A stretch of 64,000 nt of DNA. Origin: an uncultured Tenacibaculum sp. (GTDB taxonomy: Bacteria; Bacteroidota; Bacteroidia; Flavobacteriales; Flavobacteriaceae). The stretch covers positions 124,001-188,000 of the forward strand of contig CANMJA010000003.1 in the NCBI GenBank assembly GCA_947498055.1, read 5' to 3'. Of this stretch, positions 18,861 to 28,252 are shown piece by piece; the first letter of the stretch is position 1, and each line of letters opens with the position of its first letter. Under the pieces are notes generated by a model that ran no database searches, was not told the DNA's origin, and saw only the letters and a list, made by a program, of their open reading frames with translations. The translations under genes and the position numbers were made by a program.

Positions 18861-19694
18861 ATGGAAAAGATTGAACCACTAACATTTTTACTTATCGTTG
18901 TTAACGCACTAGTTACTTACAAAGGATTAAAAGAGGTTGTTTTTTTAAACACTTTCTCATTTAACGTAGATAAAATTTTAATAAACAAGGATTATAAAAG
19001 AATAATAACTGCTGGTTTTTTACATGTTGATTGGATGCATTTTTCTTTTAACATAATTACTTTGTACTTTTTTGGTAGTTATTTAGAAACCTACCTAAAC
19101 CCTTTTCTTTTTCTTACATTATATACAATTAGCTTAGTTGGCGGCAATTTATTTGCTTTATATATACACAGGAATCATTCTGATTATTCTGCAATTGGAG
19201 CTTCTGGAGCAATTAGCGGACTCGTTTTTGCTTCTATAGCTTTATTCCCAGAAATGAAAATTGGACTTATTTTATTTCCTATTTCTTTTCCTGCTTGGTT
19301 ATATGGAATTGCTTATGTGTTATACTCCATATATGGTATTCAATCTCAAAAAGACAACATAGCACATGAAGCTCATTTGGGCGGAGGAATTGCAGGATTA
19401 CTCTTTGCTATTGTTATAAAACCAATGGTTTTAACTACCAATTATATTCCCATACTTTTAATAATAATACCCACTTTAATTTTCTTATTCTTACTTATTA
19501 AAAAACCGCATTTTTTAATTGTTTCTAATCCTTTTTCTAGATCAAAAGGTTTCTTAACTATAGAAGACAAATACAATGCTACTAAAGTTTCTAAAGAAAA
19601 GGAATTGAATGCCATTTTAGATAAAATAAATAAAAAAGGATATGATAAGCTTTCAAAAAAAGACAAAGAGAGATTAGAGCAATTATCTAAATAA
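18861..19694 (+). CDS. Rhomboid family intramembrane serine protease
   Basis: Membrane protease that cleaves transmembrane substrates within the bilayer. The 277-residue protein has six or seven hydrophobic helices. The catalytic dyad is visible as S115 in GASGAISG and H172 in EAHLGGG, with an HxxxxH-like HVDWMHFSFN motif near 55-64. A soluble tail (about 220-277) ends LDKINKKGYDKLSKKDKERL, resembling the small C-terminal DUF6576 domain often fused to rhomboids in this phylum. It is a single gene, and a possible -7 box, TAATTTTG, lies at 18802-18809. Confidence 0.93.
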   Translation: MEKIEPLTFLLIVVNALVTYKGLKEVVFLNTFSFNVDKILINKDYKRIITAGFLHVDWMHFSFNIITLYFFGSYLETYLNPFLFLTLYTISLVGGNLFALYIHRNHSDYSAIGASGAISGLVFASIALFPEMKIGLILFPISFPAWLYGIAYVLYSIYGIQSQKDNIAHEAHLGGGIAGLLFAIVIKPMVLTTNYIPILLIIIPTLIFLFLLIKKPHFLIVSNPFSRSKGFLTIEDKYNATKVSKEKELNAILDKINKKGYDKLSKKDKERLEQLSK

Positions 19695-19746
19695 TTTATC
19701 TGCTACAAATCTTTACATTTAGGCTACCTTTGCAAAAAAATAATTA

Positions 19747-20979
19747 ATGCAATTTTCAGACTTACATTTAAATACATCTATATTAAAAGCACTAACCGAG
19801 AAGAAACATCATGCTGCTACTTTAGTACAACAAGAAGTAATTCCATTAGTTTTAGATAAAAAAGATGTAATTGTAACTGCCCAAACTGGTACCGGTAAAA
19901 CCGCAGCCTTTGCCTTACCTATTATTCAAAACTTACTGAAAGAACAGGATGCTGAAAAAGGTAAAAAAACAATAAAAGCTTTAATTGTAAGTCCTACTCG
20001 TGAATTAGCAATTCAAATTCACGAAAACTTTACCATGTATGGTACGTATACCAATTTAAGAAGTACTGCTGTTTATGGAGGTATTTCAACTGCTCCTCAA
20101 AAAGAAATTCTTAAAAAAGGTGTAGACATTTTAATTGCTACTCCTGGTAGATTAATTGATTTATATAAGCAAGAAGCTATCGATTTATTACACTTAAAAA
20201 CTTTTGTGTTAGATGAAGCTGATTTAATGCTAGATATGGGTTTTATTGAAGATGTTAGACGAATTGAAAAACTGTGTCCGAATAAAAAACAAAGCCTTTT
20301 GTTTTCTGCTACGATGCCAGAAAAAGTAATTCGATTAGCGAACTCTATGCTATACAAACCAGAAAAAGTAACCATTTCTCCTACAGAAACTACCGCTAAA
20401 AACATAGGACAGTTACTTTATTATGTTCCTAAAAAAAATAAAACCGATTTATGCTTGTACTTATTACGCAATACTATAAATGGTAAAATAATTATTTTTA
20501 GGCGTACTAAATTTGGGGTTGATAAACTAGAACAAACGCTTTTAAAAAACGGTTATAAAGCCACTAGCTTACATGGAGATAAATCACAAATTATTCGTAA
20601 TAAAGCTATTGAAGATTTTAAAAATAACAAAGCTAGCATTTTAATAGCTACAGATGTTGCAGCTAGAGGAATTGACATTAGCAAGGTAGATGCTGTTATT
20701 AATTTTGATTTACCTAATATTCCTGAAACGTATGTGCATCGAATTGGAAGAACTGGTAGAGCAGGAAAATCTGGAATTGCTTTTTCTTTATGTAGCGCAG
20801 ACGAAACTACTTATGTAAGAGCTATTGAAGAAGTTTTACAACGCAAAATTCAGGTGATAGAAGAACACCCTTTTCCTTTAGTAAAACCAAAACATAAAAA
20901 ACAGCCTAATACGGTTAGTAAAAATAAAAAAGGAAGAAAATCAACGAATTCTAAAAAGAATAAAAAGCGCTGGTATTAA
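19747..20979 (+). CDS. DEAD-box RNA helicase
   Basis: ATP-dependent RNA helicase of the RhlE/DeaD type acting in ribosome assembly, RNA decay or cold adaptation. The 410 residues contain motif I AQTGTGKT, Ia PTRELA, motif II DEAD (VLDEADLMLDMGF), motif III SAT, motif V ATDVAARGID and motif VI HRIGRTGRAG. A Q-motif lies near the N-terminus (ATLVQQ). The last 30 residues are lysine-rich (KNKKGRKSTNSKKNKKRWY), a basic RNA-binding tail. A -7-like TACCTTTG at 19725-19732 lies 14 bases before the start. Confidence 0.95.
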   Translation: MQFSDLHLNTSILKALTEKKHHAATLVQQEVIPLVLDKKDVIVTAQTGTGKTAAFALPIIQNLLKEQDAEKGKKTIKALIVSPTRELAIQIHENFTMYGTYTNLRSTAVYGGISTAPQKEILKKGVDILIATPGRLIDLYKQEAIDLLHLKTFVLDEADLMLDMGFIEDVRRIEKLCPNKKQSLLFSATMPEKVIRLANSMLYKPEKVTISPTETTAKNIGQLLYYVPKKNKTDLCLYLLRNTINGKIIIFRRTKFGVDKLEQTLLKNGYKATSLHGDKSQIIRNKAIEDFKNNKASILIATDVAARGIDISKVDAVINFDLPNIPETYVHRIGRTGRAGKSGIAFSLCSADETTYVRAIEEVLQRKIQVIEEHPFPLVKPKHKKQPNTVSKNKKGRKSTNSKKNKKRWY

Positions 20980-21023
20980 TTTTTAAGCAAATAAAAATAA
21001 CGAGTATTTTTTAACTTAACATA

Positions 21024-21063
21024 AAAAAACCAACGAAGTTAACTTTAGCTTCGTTGGTTTTTT
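21024..21063. terminator. Bidirectional terminator after the helicase gene
   Basis: AAAAAACCAACGAAG pairs with CTTCGTTGGTTTTTT (stem core 21030-21038 with 21049-21057, ten-base loop). It lies between the convergent helicase gene and the first beta-helix gene. Confidence 0.9.
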
Positions 21064-21095
21064 TATGATTTATTCTAAGATTCAGAAAAACAATT

Positions 21096-24000
21096 TTACT
21101 CTATTAAAACCTTCTTTACTGTAAAAACTTCATTCTGTTCAACTCTTATAAAGTACAATCCTGCTTCTCCAAATAAAGTTCTCTCTAACTTCAAATTTTG
21201 CTTATTTGTTTCTATTTCATAAATTCTTTTTCCTTGTTTATCAAGTATACTTATTTTTGACATCTTTGAATTACCTAAAGAAACAGTTAAAAAACCTTCT
21301 TTTAATGGGTTTGGATAAAGAACAACAACATCTAATTCAGCATTAACTTCAGTACTAGATCTAGCAACAACACCAGATGTAGCACTATCCACTTTCATTA
21401 ATTTTGAAGTTCCTCCTGTAGCACAAATTGCGCGTAAAACTATAGTGTATTCTTTTCCTGCTGCTAACCCATTAATAGTTATTGGTGATGAATTACCTCC
21501 TGCATATGATGTCGCTTTTGGACTATTTATATTTCCAGTAAATTGCCCCTTAGGCCAAGCTCTAACTTCATATCTATTTTCGCCAGTAAATTCTTTGAAT
21601 GCTATTGAAATCGATTGATTAGTTACACCTACTGTTCTTATTGAAGTAATTTCTGCATCAATTGAAGTAATTTCTGCATCAATAGAACATGGCCCAGATG
21701 TAAAAGCATCTATTTGCGCTAGTTCTGACGAACCTCCTACTGAACAAATTGCACGTATAACCAACGTATATTCCGTTCCTGCTTTTAGCCCATTAATAGT
21801 TATTGGAGACGAATCTCCTGCTTGGTAAGCCACTGCTGCTGGATTATTTATATTTCCTGCAAATTGTCCTTTCGGCCAAGCCCTTACTTCGTATGTATTT
21901 ACGCTATTAAGTTTATCGAATGCCAATGTAATTGAAGTATCTGTATAATCATTTACCTTTAAATTAGAAATAGCTATACTAGTTGAACAAATTTCATCTG
22001 CTCTAGTAATTTTCCAGTTTTGATTCTTATTACCTGCTCTGTATGGCCATAAATGCATTGAATTTCCATTATTCCTATCTACAACTTTATCACAATGTAA
22101 AGGTTGTAAAAAATAATCTTCACCTACTTTCGTTATGCTCCATTTTTGATGATTACTATCAGCTGAAGTCCATGTTCCTAAATTGATATTAGGATTTTCT
22201 GCATTCTCATTTTTATTACAAGCAGCATAAGGCACTTCTAAAAATTCATTATTTCTCAAATTTTTAATCGTGTAATAAGTACCGATTTTAGTAATTTGCC
22301 ATTTCGCACTATTTCCTGAAGCATCCGCAGTATTTACAGTTCTACCATTTGGGCTATTTATTTTTGCCCCTCCTATTTCAGTTTCAATATAGTATACTCC
22401 ATCAGTTAAATTCGCATCTGGTCTTGTTATATCTCCTCCTGAATCTGGCATACCACAAGATTCTCCGGGTAAACCATAACATATCCCGATAGGCCCTTCA
22501 TTAACATTCCAGTTAGGACCCGGCACCCAATTATCACCTACTTCATAAGCTCCTACATCTGGAGACTTTCCTTTAAAACCATCTGTATATCTATTAATAA
22601 CTCTACCAAAATCTACTGCTTTTGTTCCATTTTTTAATTGATAATTATTTGCATTAAAGTTTACAAAAGATGTTTTATCTACTAAATTATTCTGTTTGTC
22701 AGACTGAGGTTCCCAAGTTCCCTCTGTTTCCTGGTTTCCGCCCTGATCTATCCTGTATTTATCTGTAATATTATTCCATACCTTAACGTTCGTAAATTTA
22801 GTACCTGCTTTATGCCAAGCTCCCATAGTACCTCCTTTAGCCTTCACTAATGTATTATTAAAAATATCTATATCTTTTCCATCCCAATTTATTTGAATAT
22901 TTGTCCATTCAACATTCCAAACTACATTTCGGTATACACGAACATTTTCAGCATCATTATCTAAATAAATTCCTGCCGCCTTTTTTAATTTACCTCTACC
23001 TTTAGCATCATGAAACCAGTTATGATGAATATCCATATTTAAACCTTTATTTATTGTATAAATTAAAGCACAATCATCAGCTATAAGATTACTTCGAGAA
23101 ATATCATTCCAAGCCACTTCTGAATTTTTATTTACTATTTGAATACCATCTCTTCCTCCACGAGAAATATTATTTCGTAAAATCTTAGTGTTTTTACCTC
23201 CTCGTGCCATTATTGGTGCATCATAAGACCCTAAAAAATCAAAATCATGTATGTGATTATTTCTAATTATGGTAGCATTTCCTGCATCCCAAATTCCTGT
23301 AGCATCTCCAAAAGCTATTTCAGAATTTTCTATAATTGTATTTACAGAACCTCCTTTTATATCTACAGCATTAATACCTGAATTAAAATTTGGATTAATT
23401 CCTCTTGTCATACTTCCGTATAAAACCTTAACACCTTTTAGTTTATTTCCTCTTCCTTTTATAAGAACGTTCCCTCCAAATAAAGCAAGGTTTTCAATAT
23501 GTATATAATTACGACTTTGTAAGTCGGCTGTAATTGTTCTTCTTGCCATTTGTACTTCTCCATTTTTTGGCTTTACACCATTAGGCAATTGCACGAAAAG
23601 AGTTTTAGTTTTAGAATCAAAAAACCATTCATTTTTATAGTCTAAAGCTTCCTTAATTCCTTCTAAATAGTAATCCCCTTTATCCCCAGGAGGATGCGCA
23701 CTTATAATCCAACTTTGGTTTTTAATAGCATCAAAATTTACTCTTCCAGAAGACTGACTTTTTATCCATGCTTTCCACGTGGTCCAACCAGATCCTGGGC
23801 GGTCTCCATAAAACATGATAGACCCTCCACTTGACCATTTCCAATTTGGGATTTCACTATCTGTTAAAAAGGCATTTTTAGTTACTAAATCTTGACTTCC
23901 TCCATCATTACGTAAAGAGTTTAATGTAAAACGGTCTCCATCTGTATTATTTGGCCATCTCGCTAAATCTAATACTGTAGTACCTCTCATTACAAAATTG

Positions 24001-24371
24001 CGTTGATTTAAATCCCAATTAACAGTTGTTTTCCACCTACTTCCTCCATCAGAAGTCCAACCACTTAAAGATTGCATTGCTGAAATCACTACTTTTTCTC
24101 CTTGTTTAGACCTATACACAATAGGACTTCCTGCTGTTCCTGATTTCATAGGTTTAATCGTTTCTTGGTATGTTCCTCCACCAATAACAATAGTATTTCC
24201 TGGTTTGGCTATTGAGGATGCTTTTTGTATTGTTTTGAAAGGTTTCGATGCTGTCCCTGGGTTTGCATCGTTTCCTGTTTTTGAAACATAAATGTTTTGT
24301 GCATTTACGTTGTTAAGGGAACTGAATATAACTAGCGTTATAACTACTTTTAATAAATTAATTAGTTTCAT
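21096..24371 (-). CDS. Secreted beta-helix/ricin-lectin/Fn3 protein with T9SS sorting domain, paralogue 1
   Basis: A 1091-residue surface or secreted protein. The start at 24371 (MKLINLLKVVITLVIF) gives a signal peptide matching the paralogue; the longer frame to 24470 adds 33 residues that do not look like a signal. Domain order: signal peptide (1-25), a DUF1565-like opening (YVSKTGNDANPGTASKPFKTI), a right-handed parallel beta-helix with IFNNT and VYRNVVWN coils, a ricin-type beta-trefoil lectin (about 660-800), two fibronectin type III domains and a type A T9SS C-terminal sorting domain beginning VVLYPNP. The beta-helix fold and lectin suggest binding and cleavage of a polysaccharide, but no catalytic residues can be named. 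A short in-frame duplication (SIDAEIT twice) occurs between the Fn3 domains. Confidence 0.9.
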   Translation of the reverse strand: MKLINLLKVVITLVIFSSLNNVNAQNIYVSKTGNDANPGTASKPFKTIQKASSIAKPGNTIVIGGGTYQETIKPMKSGTAGSPIVYRSKQGEKVVISAMQSLSGWTSDGGSRWKTTVNWDLNQRNFVMRGTTVLDLARWPNNTDGDRFTLNSLRNDGGSQDLVTKNAFLTDSEIPNWKWSSGGSIMFYGDRPGSGWTTWKAWIKSQSSGRVNFDAIKNQSWIISAHPPGDKGDYYLEGIKEALDYKNEWFFDSKTKTLFVQLPNGVKPKNGEVQMARRTITADLQSRNYIHIENLALFGGNVLIKGRGNKLKGVKVLYGSMTRGINPNFNSGINAVDIKGGSVNTIIENSEIAFGDATGIWDAGNATIIRNNHIHDFDFLGSYDAPIMARGGKNTKILRNNISRGGRDGIQIVNKNSEVAWNDISRSNLIADDCALIYTINKGLNMDIHHNWFHDAKGRGKLKKAAGIYLDNDAENVRVYRNVVWNVEWTNIQINWDGKDIDIFNNTLVKAKGGTMGAWHKAGTKFTNVKVWNNITDKYRIDQGGNQETEGTWEPQSDKQNNLVDKTSFVNFNANNYQLKNGTKAVDFGRVINRYTDGFKGKSPDVGAYEVGDNWVPGPNWNVNEGPIGICYGLPGESCGMPDSGGDITRPDANLTDGVYYIETEIGGAKINSPNGRTVNTADASGNSAKWQITKIGTYYTIKNLRNNEFLEVPYAACNKNENAENPNINLGTWTSADSNHQKWSITKVGEDYFLQPLHCDKVVDRNNGNSMHLWPYRAGNKNQNWKITRADEICSTSIAISNLKVNDYTDTSITLAFDKLNSVNTYEVRAWPKGQFAGNINNPAAVAYQAGDSSPITINGLKAGTEYTLVIRAICSVGGSSELAQIDAFTSGPCSIDAEITSIDAEITSIRTVGVTNQSISIAFKEFTGENRYEVRAWPKGQFTGNINSPKATSYAGGNSSPITINGLAAGKEYTIVLRAICATGGTSKLMKVDSATSGVVARSSTEVNAELDVVVLYPNPLKEGFLTVSLGNSKMSKISILDKQGKRIYEIETNKQNLKLERTLFGEAGLYFIRVEQNEVFTVKKVLIE
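21640..21681. repeat. 21-bp perfect tandem duplication in the Fn3 linker
   Basis: The 21 bases at 21640-21660 recur exactly at 21661-21681, adding seven residues (SIDAEIT) to paralogue 1. The paralogue at 24549 has a single copy (SVDSEIT), so the insertion is recent replication slippage. Confidence 0.9.
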
Positions 24372-24518
24372 AATTTGGATTGATTTGGGGTTAAACATCT
24401 TAATTTTAGATGAAAACAAATGTCTTAATTTAAAATTGTCATTTTTGTATGTTTTTTCCATGAAAAACAAGATCTTATAGTTATTTTTAATTGAGAAATA
24501 CTATTAGATTTTCAAATA

Positions 24519-25793
24519 TGATTTATTCTAAGATTCAGAAAAACAATTTTACTCTATTAAAACCTTCTTTACTGTAAAAACTTCATTCTGTTCAACCCTT
24601 ATAAAGTACAATCCTGCTTCTCCAAATAAAGTTTTCTCTAACTTCAAATTTTGCTTATTTGTTTCTATCTCATAAATTCTTTTTCCTTGTATATCAAGTA
24701 TACTTATTTTTGACATCTTTGAATTACCTAAAGAAACAGTTAAAAAACCTTCTTTTAATGGGTTTGGATAAAGAACAACAACATCTAATTCAGCATTAAC
24801 TTCAGTACTAGATCTAGCAACAACACCAGATGTAGCACTATCCACTTTCATCAATTTTGAAGCTCCTCCTGTTGCACAAATTGCACGTAAAACTATAGTG
24901 TATTCTTTTCCTGCTGCTAACCCAGCAATCGTTATTGGTGATGAATTACCTCCTGCATATGATGTCGCTTTTGGACTATTTATATTTCCAGTAAATTGCC
25001 CCTTAGGCCAAGCTCTAACTTCATATCTATTTTCGCCAGTAAATTCTTTGAATCCTATTGAAATCGATTGATTAGTTACACCTACTGTTCTTATTGAAGT
25101 AATTTCTGAATCAACAGAACACGGCCCAGATGTAAAAGCATCTATTTGCGCTAGTTCTGACGAACCTCCTACTGAACAAATTGCACGTATAACCAACGTA
25201 TATTCCGTTCCTGCTTTTAGCCCATCAATAGTTATTGGTGATGAATTACCATCAGCATATGATATCGCTTTAGGGCTATTAATATTCCCTGTGAATTCAC
25301 CTTTAGGCCAAGCTCTAACTTCGTACTTATTTACCCCATTAAGTTTATCAAACTCCAATGTAATTGAAGTATCTGTATGCTCATTAATCCTTAAATTAGA
25401 AACAGCTATACTTGTTGAACAAGCTTCATCTGCACTAATGATTTTCCAATTTTGATTTTTATTACCCGCTCTATATGGCCATAAATGCATTGAATTTCCA
25501 TTATTTCTATCAACAACCTTATCACAATGTAAAGGTTGTAAAAAATAATCTCCCTCTACTTTCGTTATGCTCCATTTTTGATGATTACTTTCAGCTGAAG
25601 TCCACGTTCCTAAATTGATATTAGGGTTTTCTGTATTCTCATTTTTATTACAAGCAGCATAAGGCACTTCTAAAAACTCATTATTCCTCAAATTTTTAAT
25701 CGTGTAATAAGTACCGACTTTAGTAATTTGCCATTTCGCACTATTTCCTGAAGCATCCGCAGTATTTACAGTTCTACCATTTGGGCTATTCAT
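24519..25793 (-). repeat. Near-identical copy of 21064-22362
   Basis: The 3' part of paralogue 2, including about 30 bases past its stop codon, matches 21064-22362 almost base for base. The match falls off abruptly upstream of the ricin domain. Within it only part of the first Fn3 domain differs. Confidence 0.85.
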
Positions 25794-27827
25794 CTTTATT
25801 TTACCAGAAGTATTTTGAATATAATAAACACCATTAACTAAATTAGCATCTGGCCTAACACTATCTCCACCTCCTGTATTACTACAATTTTCACCAGGCA
25901 ATCCATAACAAACTCCTGTAGGCCCTTGAGTTAGATTCCAATTAGGTCCAGATACCCAATTACTACCTATTTCATAAGCTCCAACATCTGGAGATCTCCC
26001 TTTAAAACCATCTGTATAACCGTTAATAACTCTACCAAAATCTACTGCTTTTGCGCTATTCTTTAATTTGTAATTATTCGCTTTAAAATTTATAAAAGAC
26101 GCCTGATCCACTAAGTTGTTCTGTTTATTAGATTGTGGCTCCCAAGTACTTTCACTTTCTTGATTTCCTTGTTTATCTACTGCTTCTTTATCAGTTATAT
26201 TATTCCATACTTTAACATTACTAAATTTTGTTCCTGCTTTATGCCATGCTCCCATTGTTGCAGAACCTTTTACAAAGGTGTTATTAAAAATATTTAAATT
26301 AGTACCATTCCAATTTATTTGAATGTTTGTCCATTGTGTATTCCATACTACGTTATTATATACATCCCAATTTTTAGAATCATTATCCAAATATATTCCA
26401 GTAGCTTTAAACCTTCCTTTTCTTGCTTTTGCATCATGAAATGTATTATGATGTATACTTGCTTTTTTAGATCTTTCTCCTGTAGTATATAAAAGCCCAC
26501 CATCATCTGCGATTCTCAAACCCTGACTTACATCATTAAAAGCATATTCACCACCATTGGAATAAGCTTGAATAATATCTTTACCAGATCTTGTAAGGGT
26601 ATTATTTTTATAAATTCCATTTTCTGAACCACGCGTATTTAAAACACAATCATAATTACCTAAATAATTAAAATCATGTACATACGAATTTAACAATTTA
26701 TTATTCTTTCCTTGATCAAAAACACCACTTCCTGCTCCCCAAGCAATCTCACATCTTTCTACAGTATTATTATTTCCTTTTATCAAAACACTTTGTCTTC
26801 CTGAGTTGAATCCTCTAATTACACCCAAAGTATGATTTCCATAAAAACTAGATACCTTAAATAACTTATTATTATTACCTTTAATCTCTATTTCTCCTCC
26901 AAAAACTGCTAAATTTTCAACGGTAATATAATTCTTATTCAGTTTAATAGTATGTATTCTCCTTCTAAAACTTAATGTGTTTTTTGCAGGAGCACCACCA
27001 CCTTCTATCTGTACAAAAAGTGTTTTTGTTTTTTTATCATAATACCATTCATTTTTATAATCAAGAGCTTCTTTAATACCTTGAAGAAAAAATTCTCCCT
27101 TCTTAATTCCATGTCCGGTATACCCTGGATGATGTCTTGATTGAATCCAGTTTTGCCCTCTTTCTAGGGTAAAATTAATTCTATTAGAGGTAGATTTGGT
27201 TATATAATCTGTCCAAGCTAAAAAACCAGCTCCTCCATAGAAGTTAATAGAACCACCTTTTTCCCATTTACCTGCGAAGGGAATACGTTTAGCATGCCCA
27301 TTGCTTTCACTACCATTATAATTCATCCAAGTTTCTCCACCACCATTCTTACCCTTATCACTTCCAGGTAAAAAATCTCTAAGAAAGGGATTTTGAGGAA
27401 TATTGTTTGGCCATCTAGCCAAATCCATTAATTGATCCTTATGAAAAGCCGAATTATCTTGACCTAGATCCCAATCTACTGGTGCTTTATAAATTTGACC
27501 TTTATCAAGTGTCCAATTATTTACGGTTTGCATCGCAGAAATGACAACTTTTTCACCTATTTTTCCTTTGTATTTTATAGGGCTTCCTGCAACTCCAGAT
27601 CTAGCTGGGATAATCTCTTCTTCATAAATACCTCCACCTATAATAATAGTATTCCCTGGCTTGGCTACAGAAGAGGCCTTTTTTATTGTTTTAAATGGTT
27701 TAGAAGCTGTTCCTGGGTTTGCATCGTTTCCTTTTTTTGAAACATAAATGTTTTGTGCATTTATATGGTTGAAGCAACTAAGTATAACTAATGTTATAAT
27801 TCCTTTTTTTAAATTAATTGGTTTCAT
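24549..27827 (-). CDS. Secreted beta-helix/ricin-lectin/Fn3 protein with T9SS sorting domain, paralogue 2
   Basis: A 1092-residue paralogue of the protein at 21096, in tandem and the same orientation. Domains: signal peptide (1-25), DUF1565-like N-terminus, right-handed beta-helix (to about 640), ricin-type lectin (about 660-800), two Fn3 domains (about 803-905 and 905-1000) and a type A T9SS sorting domain (about 1017-1092). The beta-helix halves are clearly related but diverged, while the last ~430 residues and even the bases just after the stop are almost identical to the copy at 21064-22362. Likely exported by the T9SS and attached to the cell surface; the glycan target is unknown. Confidence 0.9.
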   Translation of the reverse strand: MKPINLKKGIITLVILSCFNHINAQNIYVSKKGNDANPGTASKPFKTIKKASSVAKPGNTIIIGGGIYEEEIIPARSGVAGSPIKYKGKIGEKVVISAMQTVNNWTLDKGQIYKAPVDWDLGQDNSAFHKDQLMDLARWPNNIPQNPFLRDFLPGSDKGKNGGGETWMNYNGSESNGHAKRIPFAGKWEKGGSINFYGGAGFLAWTDYITKSTSNRINFTLERGQNWIQSRHHPGYTGHGIKKGEFFLQGIKEALDYKNEWYYDKKTKTLFVQIEGGGAPAKNTLSFRRRIHTIKLNKNYITVENLAVFGGEIEIKGNNNKLFKVSSFYGNHTLGVIRGFNSGRQSVLIKGNNNTVERCEIAWGAGSGVFDQGKNNKLLNSYVHDFNYLGNYDCVLNTRGSENGIYKNNTLTRSGKDIIQAYSNGGEYAFNDVSQGLRIADDGGLLYTTGERSKKASIHHNTFHDAKARKGRFKATGIYLDNDSKNWDVYNNVVWNTQWTNIQINWNGTNLNIFNNTFVKGSATMGAWHKAGTKFSNVKVWNNITDKEAVDKQGNQESESTWEPQSNKQNNLVDQASFINFKANNYKLKNSAKAVDFGRVINGYTDGFKGRSPDVGAYEIGSNWVSGPNWNLTQGPTGVCYGLPGENCSNTGGGDSVRPDANLVNGVYYIQNTSGKIKMNSPNGRTVNTADASGNSAKWQITKVGTYYTIKNLRNNEFLEVPYAACNKNENTENPNINLGTWTSAESNHQKWSITKVEGDYFLQPLHCDKVVDRNNGNSMHLWPYRAGNKNQNWKIISADEACSTSIAVSNLRINEHTDTSITLEFDKLNGVNKYEVRAWPKGEFTGNINSPKAISYADGNSSPITIDGLKAGTEYTLVIRAICSVGGSSELAQIDAFTSGPCSVDSEITSIRTVGVTNQSISIGFKEFTGENRYEVRAWPKGQFTGNINSPKATSYAGGNSSPITIAGLAAGKEYTIVLRAICATGGASKLMKVDSATSGVVARSSTEVNAELDVVVLYPNPLKEGFLTVSLGNSKMSKISILDIQGKRIYEIETNKQNLKLEKTLFGEAGLYFIRVEQNEVFTVKKVLIE

Positions 27828-28252
27828 GATTTTGATAAGTTTGGGGTTTGGGGGTTATATTTTAATTTCATTTAGGTAGAAGAACGGCAAAACAAAATTA
27901 AAATTGCATTCTATTTTTAAAATATTTAAAAACAGATTATTAAAGAATTAAATGTAAACTTTAAATTTCGAAAAGCTAATTTTTTATTGTTTTTGAAGAT
28001 GAATACTTTCTAGAATAAGCTTTAGCTTTGATAAACATATTCGAGTTTTCTAGCATCATACATCATTTTTAGGCTCTATTCAGCTATAACAAACAAAAAT
28101 GAGGAATCAAAAAACATTTTAGATCAATGATATTTATTTAAAACGCAAGAAAATATTTGCTATTATTTCTCGTTAAATTAATAAATATTCTTTAAATTTA
28201 CAAGGAATACATGAAACATATTATTTTTTACTCATAAAACAATCCCCTTTAA
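27828..28252. other. 425-bp divergent intergenic region
   Basis: Lies between the divergent beta-helix gene and the DUF1800 gene and must hold both promoters. TAGCTTTG at 28023-28030 matches the -7 consensus on the plus strand but is 222 bases from the ATG and has no well-spaced TTTG. No convincing open frame, hairpin terminator or RNA gene is visible. Confidence 0.4.

Noticed and set aside
21096..27827. Assignment of the beta-helix pair to a named polysaccharide lyase family
   Set aside because: No catalytic signature (for example the chondroitinase B or alginate lyase motifs) could be pointed to.
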